A stretch of 64,000 bases of DNA from Macrothele yani (taxonomy: Eukaryota; Arthropoda; Arachnida; Araneae; Macrothelidae), in contig CM077027.1 of NCBI GenBank assembly GCA_039090855.1, positions 99,236,316-99,300,315 of the forward strand, read 5' to 3'. Position numbers and translations under genes: made by a program. Positions 43,067-53,930 of the stretch are shown piece by piece (position 1 is the stretch's first letter; the number at the start of each line of letters is the position of its first letter). Under the pieces are notes generated by a model, which saw only the letters and a list, made by a program, of their open reading frames with translations, was not told the DNA's origin and did no database searches.

Positions 43067-44398
43067 CAAAGGCAGTTCCATAAAAACTGAGAGTAATTTG
43101 TTTTCCAGTTGGTAACAGTGCGAAGGGAAAAAATAACAGCGCAGACGATTAACTGAATTAAGGGAGTATCTATGGTAACAGTTATTAGCCGTGGCAGACG
43201 GTTCTGGTTTTGTTATTGCGCAGTTGTTTAAATTACGTCTGCATTTCGCCATACAGCTATGGAGGTGAGTGATTCAGAGTTAAGAAGTGAAATGCGTGGT
43301 GCGATAAAATTTGGCTATCGTTTGGGTAGAACGGCTACAGAAACAGTTGATTTAATGAAAAAAGCTTCCAAAGATAAATGTTTGGGTGAGTCAACGATTT
43401 TTAGATGGCACCATGATTTCAAATAAGGGCGTTCATTGGCAGAACTTGCTTCTGGGCCTGGTCGACCTGACAGTGTTGTTACAGAGCGTATTGTTAACAC
43501 TGTTTGGGCAATCCTACAAGAAGATAGACGAATGACGTGTGAAGACATAGTCGCGTCAACTAACATTTAAAAAACGTCGGCATTCCTCATTCTACGCGAC
43601 AAATTACTGCTGCATCACGGGTGTTCCAGATGGGCACCTCATCTCTTGGAGTGAGAACAATTGTTAGCCAGAGCTCAGGTGTGTCATGAGTGAAAACAAG
43701 TGACTGCAAAGGATACAAACTTTCTAAATACAGTAATACCTGCCGATGAAACATGGGCCCACTCACTATTTCGACGCCCTCACGAAGCGCGCGACGAATG
43801 TCTGGAAGCACACAAGCTCGCCTTCCCTGAAAAAAGTCCGCCAAACCAAATCAGCTGGGAAGGTGATAATGATAATTTTCTTTGAGCATAAAGGTGTAGT
43901 CTACCAGCATGCCGTTCCTCCACAAATTACTATCAATGCTGAATATTGCATTTCAGTCTTGAAGCGTCTGCGACGACACATATTGATTAAGCGACCGAAA
44001 TTGGTGGGCAAGTGGACCCTACTTCACGATAACGCCCGGCCACATGTGTCTGCTTGAGTTCAGTTGTTTCTTACGAAATGCAGCATTGAAATCATGCCAC
44101 AGCCTGCCTGCAGTCCTGATCCCGTCCCGTGCGATTTCTGGTTGTTTCCAACAATGAAGGAGAAGTTCCGTGGCGCAACATTCAACACAGATGCTGACGT
44201 TATTCAAGCTGTACAGAGGTCGCTAAAGCAGCATTCACAAAATGCCTTGGCCACATGCCTTGAAAAGTGGACTGAACGATAGGACCGTTGCATATCATTC
44301 GAAGGAAGATACTTTGAGAAAGAATAATATGTATTTTGTTGTACCTATATTTCTTCATTTTGTGTGATTTTACTCTCAGTTTTTATGGAACGGCCGTT
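43067..44398 (+). mobile_element. mariner transposon, complete ends
   Basis: Left GGCAGTTCCATAAAAACTGA then GAGTAA, right its complement (TTACTCTCAGTTTTTATGGA then ACGGCCG), with TA at both sides (43065-43066, 44399-44400). Length is about 1.33 kb, typical for mariner. It sits directly 5' of RTE copy G. Confidence 0.88.
43260..44320 (+). pseudogene. mariner transposase (DD34D), stops and frameshifts
   Basis: Starts at Met 43260 (MEVSDSELRSEMRGAIKFGY), then the HTH ATETVDLMKKASKDKCLGES and IFRWHHDFK, followed by TAA at 43424-43426. It continues LASGPGRPDSVVTERIVNTV. The catalytic core has VIPADETWAH (first Asp, near 43745), GKVIMIIFFEHKGVVYQHAV, LHDNARPHVS (second Asp) with a TGA at 44055-44057, then PDPVPCDFWLFPTMKEKFRG carrying the third Asp, ending ALATCLEKWTER-stop at 44280-44282. 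All three Asp codons survive, but at least two stops and several frame changes inactivate it. Confidence 0.88.
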
Positions 44399-44401
44399 TA
44401 T

Positions 44402-47400
44402 TGACCAACCTTAAAAAGCATCATCATAATACCTTCAAGTTTGAACTGAGGAAACAGATTCTCTGCTCTAGAAGGTTTAACACGGGAGAAGTTGTCGTCT
44501 CTGAAGTTAACAGAAAACTAACCAAGACCTCTTATAGAAAGAGCAACAAAATAGGTGGTATTAAGAAAAAAATTTGCACATGAAGAAAATATCATGAAAA
44601 ACAAAAATGTTGATGCAAAAGAGAAGGGAGATGAGGACAAATAAAGAAGATGTAACTTCCAAAGTGGAATATATAAAGCTATGCAAGACAGTACAGAAAA
44701 GTGGCGCTGAAGACCTAAGGAAATCTAATTGTGAAGAAATGAGAAAAGCAATTGAAAACAACCAAAGCCTAAAGCGAGCAAAAGAACATCTCAGTAAGGG
44801 AAGAAAACAGATTATGACACTGAGATAAGAAGATGGTACTGTAATAAGAAATAGAGGCGACGTTTTGGCAAGAGTGAAGGATTTCTCCTCAAAACTATAT
44901 GAAAGGGATGATACATGTACTCTAGACATTACGAAAGGTACCAGTACCAGAGTTTTTCCAGTCCTGCCAGCAGAAGTTACACATGTAATCAAGAACATGA
45001 AACGAGGAAAAGCTCCAGGAGAAGATGGAATTACCGTGGAAATCATACAAGAAGCAAGTGGAGAAATTGAAACTACACTTATCCAAGTTCTCACTAGATA
45101 TCTCAATAAAGAGAAAATTCCTGAGGACTGGAACAGTGATACAATGATCCTGTTACATAAAAAATGGTGACATTGGAGAATCCAGGAACTACACAGGCCC
45201 ACCAGCCTCTTATCAGTGGTTTATAAATTCTTCACTAAGGTTCTTTCACATCGCTTGAAGGTAGCACTGGACATGGCTCAACCGAGAGAACAAGCTGGAT
45301 TCAGGGGTGGCTACAGCACTGTAGGTCATAATCATGTACTGAGAGAACTAATTGAAAGAGCGAGAAAATATGGACTCCCATTTTATACGGATTTTATTGA
45401 TTAAGGAAAGGCTTTTGATTCCGTGAAACCATCAGCAAGGTTACAATGGCTTTGAAATCCTGCAGTATTGAAGATGCATACATTATTAGTATTATTAATA
45501 ACATCTATGAAAATGCAAGTCCAGAGGTTCAGCCATTTGAAGGTACAGCACCAATAAATATTGGAAAGGGAGTGAGACAAGGTGACACCATATCTCCCAA
45601 GCTCTTTAAAACCACATTGCAAAATGTCTTTCAATCATTGAACTGGGAAAACAAAGAGATAAGGATTAATGGAGGTTATTTAACTCACCTTCGTTTTGCT
45701 GATGATGTCGTCATTTTTGCAACTACACTATAAAAAATAAGTGGTGTGAGTTCACAGAAAAATTATGAAAATAATGCGCAGCAAAGTTGCCGGTAGGTGT
45801 ACGTCTTTTTCAATAATTTCCGTTTTTAAAAGTGCCCGTTTATTTTAACTTCCACATTTTCACTGATTTTTCGTAGTCAGAAATTCCGTTTATTTCAGAA
45901 AAAATCCATTTCAGGTTTTTCGGTATTTAAAGTGTAATTCCGCAAAATCGACGAACCTGCGTTTTTCAGCTCTCATAATCCTTCCGCTGCAATCAGAAAG
46001 GAAACCCCGTCGTTTGGGTTGGTTTAGCAGGTAACAAAAGCTTTTAATCACTGAGCCACAAACGCTCGGGAATGCGAGTCACGTGCATCGTAAAACAAAT
46101 TGTGTGACGATTATTTTGTGTGTGTGTGTGTGTCATTAATGCGAGTGATTTAGTCATTTTATTTTCTGTTGGAGCTTATTATTTTTCTCAATAGGTTTGT
46201 AATATATTTTTTTTTCTGTAGGAGGACTTTTCACAAATTAAGCATTTTTCATCGTGATTTTTCGAAGCAACAAAATGCTTTGCAACTTGAGTTTTTAAAA
46301 CTGACAAAGACTTTCAGTTATCTTTAAAAAAGGTGAAATGTACTTTTTTTATAGTATTATTACACAAAGAATATAAAACTTACTCTTGATAGCTATAATA
46401 GCTTTTGTCTTAAGTTGTCCAAAGACTAACACATAGACATCGTATAATCATCTGTACAATAAGTTAAGTACCCGGTTTCTTACAGTAACGCAATATACAT
46501 ATAATAAATAGTTGGTGCACAAATATCCTGTGCCACACAATAAACAAAATTCATGCGATATGCCATCCACAATACTTTGAAATTCTCGTTACGGAACTTC
46601 AAAATACGACAGACGGTTCAAACTTAAAAGTTAATCAAACCTCAAGTATTCTCACCAATCACTTCTACTACTGGTTATTTCTCTTCAAACGGGTACGGAA
46701 AAAGTGAGAACGGAGTTTTTCCGTTAATATACAAAAAGGAATTGCGGAAAGGTATCTGAAAATTCAGAATTTTCCGTTAACACATTTCTAAAACGGTAAT
46801 TTACCGTCAATATAAGGAAGAAACTGCGGAAAGGCTTCTTAAAATTCAGAATTTTCCCTTGGTACGAAAAGTTCGTAAAATTCAGGTTTATTTCTGTCAT
46901 TTCACGGAAAGGGTTGTATCAGAAATATGCTTCGTTAATTCACGAAAACAATGCTGGAAAGTGGTTCGTGAATTTCAGAATTTTTTTACAATGTATCCCT
47001 TCAGAACTGCAGAGTGTGATCCAGGAACTTGCTGACAAGAGTAAAGAAGCAGGATTAAAAATGAACTTTCAGAAGACAAAACTGATGTACAATGCATTCA
47101 CAATAAATGAAGATTTTCCGATTGATGGGGATAACCGATTCCTACATTTACCTTAGGAAGCAGATATCAAGCGAGGGTCTTATTGATGAAGAAATTAATC
47201 GGCGTATGAAACTTGGTTGGAGAGCTTTTGCAAAAAACGCTGCAATTTTTAAGAGCAATATGCCAGTATGTCTTAAAAGAAAAGTGTTTAATCAATGCAT
47301 CCTTCTAGTGCTTACGTACGGAGCAGAGCCGTGAACCTTAACTAAAAATTATATGCAAAGACTGCAGACAACTGAAATGATGCATGCTTGGCGTAACCAA

Positions 47401-47712
47401 TAGAGATAAGAAGAGGAACTCATGGATGAGGAGAATGACGACAAGAGTGGAAGGCATCATGATCAGAGGGAAATCCCTGAAATAACAATGGGTTGCACAT
47501 ATTGCGAGGAGAACAAACCACCGATGGACAACCGAAATTTTAGACTGGATCCCATAAGACAGGAAAAGACCCAAAAAAGACCACGTGGGAGATGGGTGGA
47601 TGAAATTCGAAAGCATGCGAAAGTGACATGGAGGAGACTGGCTCAAGACAGACCGTTGTAGAAGAATCTTGGGGAGACCTACATCAAGCAGTATGGTTGA
47701 CAATGATGATAA
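44402..47712 (+). mobile_element. RTE LINE copy G, 5'-truncated, old, split by a MITE
   Basis: Related to copies A-F but more diverged: TNLKKHHHNTFKFEL at the start, MLMQKRREMRTNKEDVTSKV, VIKNMKRGKAPGEDGITVEI, then KFFTKVLSHRLKVALDMAQP and QAGFRGGYSTVGH, a stop in motif A (FID-stop-GKAFDSV), GVRQGDTISPKLF and RFADDVVIFATT up to 45725. It resumes at 46996 with SELQSVIQELADKSKEAGLK and runs through the C-terminal domain (RGRWVDEIRKHAKVTWRRLA) to TGGTTGACAATGATGAT at about 47712. FADD is intact here. Many stops and frameshifts. Confidence 0.88.
45726..46993. mobile_element. TA-flanked MITE (CACTATAAAAAAT / CATTGTAAAAAAAT ends) inside RTE G
   Basis: The RTE reading stops at GCAAC-TA and resumes TA-TCCCTTCAG, so the 1.27-kb insert with its TA duplication (45724-45725 and 46994-46995) is precisely delimited by the host frame. 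Short inverted ends are AT-rich. The interior has a (TG)n run near 46118-46132 and a decayed tandem repeat of about 100 bp carrying CAGAATTTTCCGTTAA boxes (about 46690-46980). It has no transposase, and Tc1/mariner-type mobilisation is inferred from the TA target. Confidence 0.75.
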
Positions 47713-48587
47713 TATAGGACATACCTATCATATTCTGGTTAGCTGTGCGGCGTACTGTATGAGGCTAAGTAGTCTTTAAAAAGGAAATACTGACGTGTAA
47801 CTTTCTTTTTCAGTTATATTTTTCAGTAATTTCGTAATTTTACTCACAAGTTGTTTTCCCCCTCAGGATATTAAATTCCGACCTTAGTATGATAAACATG
47901 CCCCCCCCCCCCCCCCTTTGCAGTAGTAACGTCCCTGGGTTTCACACATTTTATACAAGCAACTCGATAACCTTTAGGGGACAGGACGTCGGAAGGGACG
48001 GACGTCTGTGATTTGAAACCGATTGATGACGAAATACCTTTCGCCGAGACAGGATGTATATTTACACAGTTATAAAGTTCTCGTTTTTTTTTGGGTTTTT
48101 TTTATGCCTTTTGCGTGCGTCTTCGTTTTTTGGGGAATCACGCAATTTTTAAGAGAAAATTTCTCGCTTTTCGGCCTAGCAATAGATAGTTCCTCCTCCT
48201 CATGTTTCTGATGTCATCGTGACGTCCACAAGACCCTTCAAAGTCTTAGACATCCCTTCACTCCGAAATTGAAGCTCGCGGAAGTTGTCCCAGGCGGTGC
48301 CAAAAGTGGGTCCCTAAAAATAGTTTGTCTTAATGGTCGGTGGCTCTTACGACTACTTCTATTCTTTTTTTGCCTTTCTCTTGCTCCTTCTTCTTCTTCT
48401 TGTTGCTGCTCTTGGTTTCTTTTATGTGGGCATTTTTCTGCTGTTGCTGCTGCTGACTAAGCTCTACGCGTTACGTCATCACCTATCTGAAAGCCTGCGC
48501 ATTGGCTGCTGAATATTGAAACAAAAATCTCAAGAGAAAGTGGGTGAGGTCGGTCTTCGAACTTGCTCCACCAATCTGACAGCTATC
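47713..48587. other. Upstream region of the methyltransferase gene; no coding region seen
   Basis: AT-rich with a C run at about 47901-47918 and a TTC/TGC trinucleotide-rich pyrimidine stretch at about 48374-48455. ACGTCCCTGGG near 47930 resembles an old hAT end. Nothing coding was recognised. Confidence 0.4.
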
Positions 48588-48676
48588 AGTCGTAGCAAAG
48601 AGAGAGCACAGCAGAGCAGAGTGCATCTTTCAGAGTTCTCTAGTGACAGCTATCGAATTTTACTGTGCAGAGAAAG
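48588..48676 (+). other. Possible non-coding first exon of the methyltransferase gene
   Basis: An arthropod-type initiator TCAGT lies at 48586-48590. A GA-rich stretch then leads to AGAGAAAG followed by GTATGT at 48677-48682, a good splice donor. The acceptor would be TAGTTTCAG ending at 49883, giving a 5' leader of about 89 nt plus 10 nt before the ATG. This rests only on signals and position; it could equally be chance. Confidence 0.25.
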
Positions 48677-49883
48677 GTATGTCGTGCAGCCAAACTTGGT
48701 TGAGATCATCTTGAAGAGCACCACAAGGATATACTTTGTTTCCGGATGCATCTTGTCTCGCGCAAAATTAAATCACGTTGAAATTATATTATGATTTGCA
48801 AATATTTTTGGAGTTAGGTTTTGTCCTGGTAATCAGGTTCTCAGAAGCATTTGAAGCTGTAATGCGTAAAAATAGTAACACAGTTGCTTGCAAATAAAAT
48901 TTTCTGTGCAGCACTATATTTGGTAGCCTGCAAAACAACTGGAATTTATGAGTACGAAGAATTTTAAGCTTCCAAACGAAGGAAATAAAGTGAACTGAAT
49001 CTTCTTCATTTGCATTGTGTCTCGCAAGTTAAAAGTTCCGTGATCGCGGCAGTAAAAAAAAAAAGAAGAAACAGAACGGAAATTTTAATAAATAACACTA
49101 ACTATTACCAAGCTGTAAATGCGAAAATATAACCATTCTTTTCGTTCCATCACGGCACAAAAAGAAACTAATAAAAGATCGGAAAAATTGCAAAATTAAA
49201 ATAAAAGGCATCACCAATATCAGTGTAGCAAATTAACAGGAAAAATTAATTCGGGTAAAATAAAAAATGTTTGTATAAAGTGCATCACCTTACAAGATAA
49301 AATGCCACTTTAAAATGAAAAGTATATGTTTGTTTCTAGAGTTTCAACCACAGATATTTTTCTGTGAACGAAAGAGCATGTTTCCAAAAATAACATCATT
49401 TCTAAAGAAGCTGTGAAACAATAAAAAAAGTACTCATTATATATCTAGTGCGTCTCATCAAATCAAAAAATAACAGTAATCGTTAATTTTTAAAGTGAAA
49501 CTTTGTGTCTTTTATTAAGACAAAAGAATATTATCTCATACGCTATGCCTAAGTCTTTCATTTCAGAAAATTTATTAATCCGAAATCAGATCAAATAATA
49601 TTGATTGGATAAATCTATTGAGATCCTCACTATATTTTTCACCGTACACTGATGAAGAATTGGGCTGTAGTAGAAAGATCTACCATTAGAAAATCACGCT
49701 ACCATTATGGTGTCATTTCAGGTACTTTTGTAGTTGTGAAAGATTATTGCACGATTTTTATGTTCCGCTTAAAGTGAGACACAACAAATAGTAAGCAAAG
49801 ACTTTCAGCGTTGAGAATTTATATTCAGATGTATGCTTATTGTCTTCTCACATTGTCTGAAAATCATAGACACGTAGTTTCAG

Positions 49884-50397
49884 TTTAAAGCAAATGGCGG
49901 CGAAGGATTTACGAAATGAATATGGCGGCTACTTGCCGACTCTTCAAGCTGCTCTGTTAGCAGAATTTCAGCAGGTTACAGAGCCTTCGGACTGGGCTCG
50001 AGCGAACGTTCTAGAAGTCGGCTGTGGTTCAGGGATCACTACAACACAACTGGCCCAATACTGGCCCTCCGTAAGAGAGGTTCTAGGTGTAGACTCCAAT
50101 GCATCTGCCATCAACTACGCCTTCGCCTTTGTGGCGGACGAGAAGATGGACTTTGCTTATGCTGACATTGAAGACCAGAGTACGTTTGACATTCACTGGG
50201 CAGCCAAATTCGACTGGGTGGTTTCGAACCATTCTCTGCTGTTCGTTCGAGAACACTCTACTGCTCTGAGGAACCTCATGTGGTGTCTCAAACCCGGAGG
50301 AAGGTGTTTTTTGGCCGTACCTGCAGGCAAACCGGCAGATGTTCACGCTGCTGTGAACAAAGTGATTATGTCTAGTGCGTGGAAGAATCATTTTGAG
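49884..50397 (+). CDS. SAM-dependent methyltransferase, JHAMT-like, first coding exon (CDS from 49894)
   Basis: Class I SAM methyltransferase related to juvenile/farnesoic-acid O-methyltransferases, which methylate the carboxyl of sesquiterpenoid acids in arthropod hormone synthesis. The start is ATG 49894 (MAAKDLRNEYGGYLPTLQAA), ten bases after a TTTCAG acceptor. Visible motifs: motif I VLEVGCGSGITTTQLAQ (about residues 48-64), post-I VLGVDSNASAINYAF with the ribose-binding Asp (about 75-89), FAYADIED (about 97-104), FDWVVSNHSLLFVREHS (about 115-131) and LKPGGRCFLAVPAG. The open frame crosses a donor: TTTGAG then GTAAGC, so the exon ends at 50397 after 168 codons in phase 0; the frame runs into a stop at 50454 inside the intron. 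The substrate-binding C-terminal part (another ~100 residues in the family) must be on later exons, which I could not find in the 13.6 kb downstream. No lesions; the only region here without TE character. The exact substrate is not knowable from this part. Confidence 0.72.
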
Positions 50398-51399
50398 GTA
50401 AGCAGTAGCCTCTATTTCTTTTCTTCCAAAAAAAATTCTTTTAATGGTACATAACTTAGATTTCGCACAGGCAAACTTGCAGCCATTCATCACGCTGTGA
50501 CAGTTTTCCTACCGATTTCACATCATTTTCAACTAATGCATGCTTGTTTGTTCAAGCACAAAAAGAAAGAAAAAAAAGTAATAGCTTCTTTTAATAGCTA
50601 AAAACTGAAAAATACTCAGTGCATTTAATTGATTGTTTAATAAATTCCTGTAATAAAAACACCCGGGCTTGAGCAAGGATGAACTTCGCTGGCTCACCAG
50701 AAATGGAAAGTGCGCTGAGATATTTTGATAGCATTCACACATCGATTTTATAAACAATAAGAATTTATTTATTTCTTAAAACAAAACTTTATAATAAAGT
50801 GTCGGTACATAAATGTTATCTGAAATATCTCAGCACACTTTCCATTTCTGATTATCATCATGCATGGAGCTGATTCTCTTTCTACAAGTAGGGCTGCACG
50901 ACCTTTTCGGTAGTGCTCCCAAAATCTAATATCGTGTTAACTTTTTTATATTATTATTGAAGATGAGAGAGAGTTTCATTCGTCTGCAGGATTTTTTTAT
51001 TCTGTTGCATCTCTACGGGATTTTTTTTCTCAGAGAGGGGAAATTTATAAGCACAAATCTCCATTTTTCTAAATGTATTTTCAAAATTTTTATTTGTTCC
51101 TATAGTAAAGCATAAACACAATGAGGTACGCGCCAATCGAGACGGTGTGGGTGGGGGTCAAAATGCCCCCATTCATGGTAAATAAATGCATATAAGAAAT
51201 GTGGGGGAAGTTAATTGGTTTTACTGTGAGAAGTCGCAATGCTGCGTTTCACATTTATTTATTTTTGTAATAATAATTCAGACTCGTGCTTTCGTTCCCA
51301 TGGTGTAAGATTTCACTGCATCCGGAGGGGGCCAACCCCATGCTTTGTGTGATAATTCCATGTTGTCTTTCCTCAATGTTCTTTTCTTTTTTAAAAAAA
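50398..51399 (+). other. Intron 1 start; contains a 29-bp inverted repeat
   Basis: Begins with the GTAAGC donor. AT-rich, no ORF of interest. CAGAAATGGAAAGTGCGCTGAGATATTT near 50698-50726 is inverted at 50822-50851 with one mismatch, able to form a hairpin with a ~95-nt loop; this may be a MITE end pair or a transcribed hairpin. Confidence 0.6.
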
Positions 51400-51574
51400 A
51401 TGGCTTTAACGACAACCGTGAGGCCCATAAAGCAGGCGTCCGTCCCTGGGCCACTGATTCCAGGGTAGGAAAAGAACCAGTGGCGTAAAAAAACCCACCG
51501 GGCTTTGAACCCTGACCTATCTCGAACGAATGATCAGAAGGCAGCGCTTAGATCAGTGCGCTCCTGGGACGGCA
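51400..51574 (-). mobile_element. tRNA-derived SINE, family 1
   Basis: Antisense: GGCTTTAACGACAACCGTGA, CCACTGATTCCAGGGTAGG, B-box complement CTTTGAACCCTGACC, CGAACGAATGATCAGAAG and the A-box region TCAGTGCGCTCCTGGGACGG in the right order. Confidence 0.78.
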
Positions 51575-51772
51575 TTTCCTTAGTGTTCAAATAAAAGCAA
51601 AATCCTCCAACAGATTAGTAGGCTGTTTGCGACAGAAAGAAACAAAAGTTTTGAACTATTCTGAAACGAAATAAATCATTACTTTCATTGGAGCAAACCT
51701 GGGCTGGCTTATCCCTATGAAAGTAATGGTCAATAACATAATTCAAATGCTATGATACGTAATGTAAGAATA

Positions 51773-52663
51773 CAGTCAAACCTCGATTTAACGAACTTCA
51801 AGGGACCAACAGTCCTGTACGTAAAATCGCGGAATTCGCTAAATCGAGGAAGCCTTTCGAATGAAACATTCAAATTAAGCTAGTGTTCAGAACAGAATAC
51901 GTAAGCAGCTTCAGTGAAATTTAAATTATGTATAGTGCTTTTAATTACGAATTTATTATCAAAAATGTTATAATACGTACGCATTTACTTTGCATATTAA
52001 ATACATAATTCGTATATATTAGACTTCAACAAGTAGCATCAAAATTTAAGCGTAAACTTTAAAAATGTGAGAAAAATACGACAGTTGATTTTTTTCCCGA
52101 GCATTTAGCTTCATAAATAATGATTTCAGTATCCTAAACTGCATGAAACAGAACATTAATTAGTGCTAGTTAACTTGTAAAAACAGAATATGTGTTGATT
52201 ACCTTTTTACATTGTAGAAAAGAAATGCTTTAGAGAAGATTGCTTATGTTTTTCTTTATAAATTGCATCTTCAATTTTATGAAGTGTATGAAAAACATCA
52301 TCATTATTATCGAAGCGCATCAAGTAGTTTTCAGCACATTCTATACTGTTACCAGCATCAGTAAAGCAGCTAATTTTCAGTTCTGCTTCGTCTTCTTCAT
52401 CAGAATCTGATGCATTTAGTCGGATCTGTTCATCGAAAACATCATCAAGGGATTGCATTTGGGCTAAGTTTTAACGTGAAAATGCTGGCTAACATAGTTT
52501 TGTCGTTTAAATAAAAAAAATGTTCGCTAAATTGAGGAAATGCGTTTGTTAAATCGGGAAACGTCAAGCATTAATTTCAATGTGGTTCTGTCGGGACCAT
52601 AAAAAATGTACGTAAAATCGCGGAATTCTTTAAATCACAGTCCTTTAAATAGGGGTTGGACTG
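51773..52663 (-). mobile_element. Tigger/pogo-type transposon, internally deleted
   Basis: The left end CAGTCAAACCTCGATTTAAC is the terminus typical of Tigger elements; the right end is the complement of CAGTCCAACCCCTATTTAAA. TA flanks at 51771-51772 and 52664-52665. A 22-bp subterminal block, TGTACGTAAAATCGCGGAAT plus TC, occurs near both ends in direct orientation (about 51815 and 52606). 891 bp, so most of the ~2-kb coding region has been lost. Confidence 0.9.
52207..52458 (-). pseudogene. Tigger/pogo transposase C-terminal tail
   Basis: Minus-strand ORF: an acidic stretch DSDEEDEAELKISCFTDAGN, then ECAENYLMRFDNNDDVFHTL and a terminal KQSSLKHFF, matching the acidic region and final KQ.tl..FF of CENP-B/Tigger-like transposases. 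The DDE catalytic core and CENP-B HTH are absent. The location inside matching Tigger TIRs supports the call. Confidence 0.75.
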
Positions 52664-52797
52664 TATATGTATATCGAAAATCAACACTTTTTTGCGTAAT
52701 GCGGCAGCGTCTCCTAAGCCCTCTAATGTGAAAAATATATATATTCCTCTTACATGGACGCGGAAATTTGTTTTGTTTTGTTTTTATTTTTATTTTG

Positions 52798-52986
52798 GGT
52801 GTTTAACAACCACCGTGAGCAACATAATAGGCCATCTCTTATTCCCTTATTTAGGGCCACTGGTTCCAGGGAAGCGAGAGAGCCGGTGCAGCAACAAAAA
52901 CACCCGGATTCGTACCCGGACTCATCTCGGACGAAAGGTCAGAAGCCAGCGCTTAGACCAATGCACCGCAAGGGCGGCGCGGCAAA
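52798..52986 (-). mobile_element. tRNA-derived SINE, family 1
   Basis: Antisense: GTGTTTAACAACCACCGTGA, GGGCCACTGGTTCCAGGGAA, GGATTCGTACCCGG (B-box complement with one change), CTCATCTCGGACGAAAGGTC, and the head end ACCAATGCACCGCAAGGGCGGC. Confidence 0.8.
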
Positions 52987-53319
52987 TCTGGGCTGGCACC
53001 CGGGCTGCAGCTGACCGCGGCGCGTACCTGAACACAACCATGTATTTTTGCCACCACCAGTGACTTAACTTCAAATTTTGAGCCAGGAGGGACAAACTTG
53101 TATTTAGGCTCCCTACTGCTTGGAAGGCGGGAAATATAAAACATGTAGATTTAGTAATAATAATCTACTGAGTATTATGAAATAATTCATGTATACAGGG
53201 TGATGAAAGAAATCACAGGCGATAGGGGTTAAAAATTCCAATTTTTTATCAAATCATTTTGGAGACACCAAGACGCATTAAATATATTTAAAAAATACCA
53301 GATTCTCAATATGTAAAAC

Positions 53320-53785
53320 ATCATCAACTATTTTCAAACCACTGCTGAAAAGGTTTCCCAAGTCTCTTTTACAACTTTCTGCCATGAGCCGCGAATTTCC
53401 TCCGTGACCTCCACCTGGTCTTCTTTAGGCCTTGGTACCAAGTTTAAAATATCAATTGTTTAACTGTGTTTAGTTCTAGCAGTATGTACAGTCCATTGCC
53501 ACTTGAAGATCTTTACTTTGATCATAAAGCCGTTTACTGTTATCATTTTCCTGATCCATGAGTCCTATATCCTATTTTTCTTCGTTTTGCCTAGCATGCA
53601 TCCCTACATGCACCTTTCAGTTATTTGCAGCATCTGTATGTGTATGTCCTTTTCAGTTAAAGTCTATGTCTCTGATTCAAAAGTAAGAGTCGGAAAGATG
53701 CACTGAATAAACTCTTTCCTTTAAAGATATAATCGTAAATTGTTCTTGAAACTTGTACTGTTTCTCTGTTCGCTTCCTATAAATC
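53320..53785 (-). mobile_element. RTE LINE copy I, 3' fragment, old, antisense
   Basis: The minus strand can be aligned by eye with the C-terminal domain of RTE copies: complements of GGAAACTTGGGGAGACC, CCTGAAATGGCAATGGGCTG and GCATCCTTCCAGTGCTTACG are recognisable with many substitutions (e.g. TGTACAGTCCATTGCCACTT at about 53486-53505). No reading frame survives. Confidence 0.75.
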
Positions 53786-53930
53786 TTGTGAAAACACAAA
53801 TTTGCGAACTCTCATCCTTCTGCTCCGGAGCCGTATGCTTTCCCAATTCAGCTATACAGACGAAATTTATTACTGCAACTTTGCCGTCGTGACATGTACT
53901 TCACCAATGTAGTACGTCGCAATCTATGTA

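Noticed and set aside
53170..53200. TATACAGGGTGATGAAAG as the end of a transposon
   Set aside because: Resembles common DNA-transposon termini, but no matching inverted end or transposase was found nearby.
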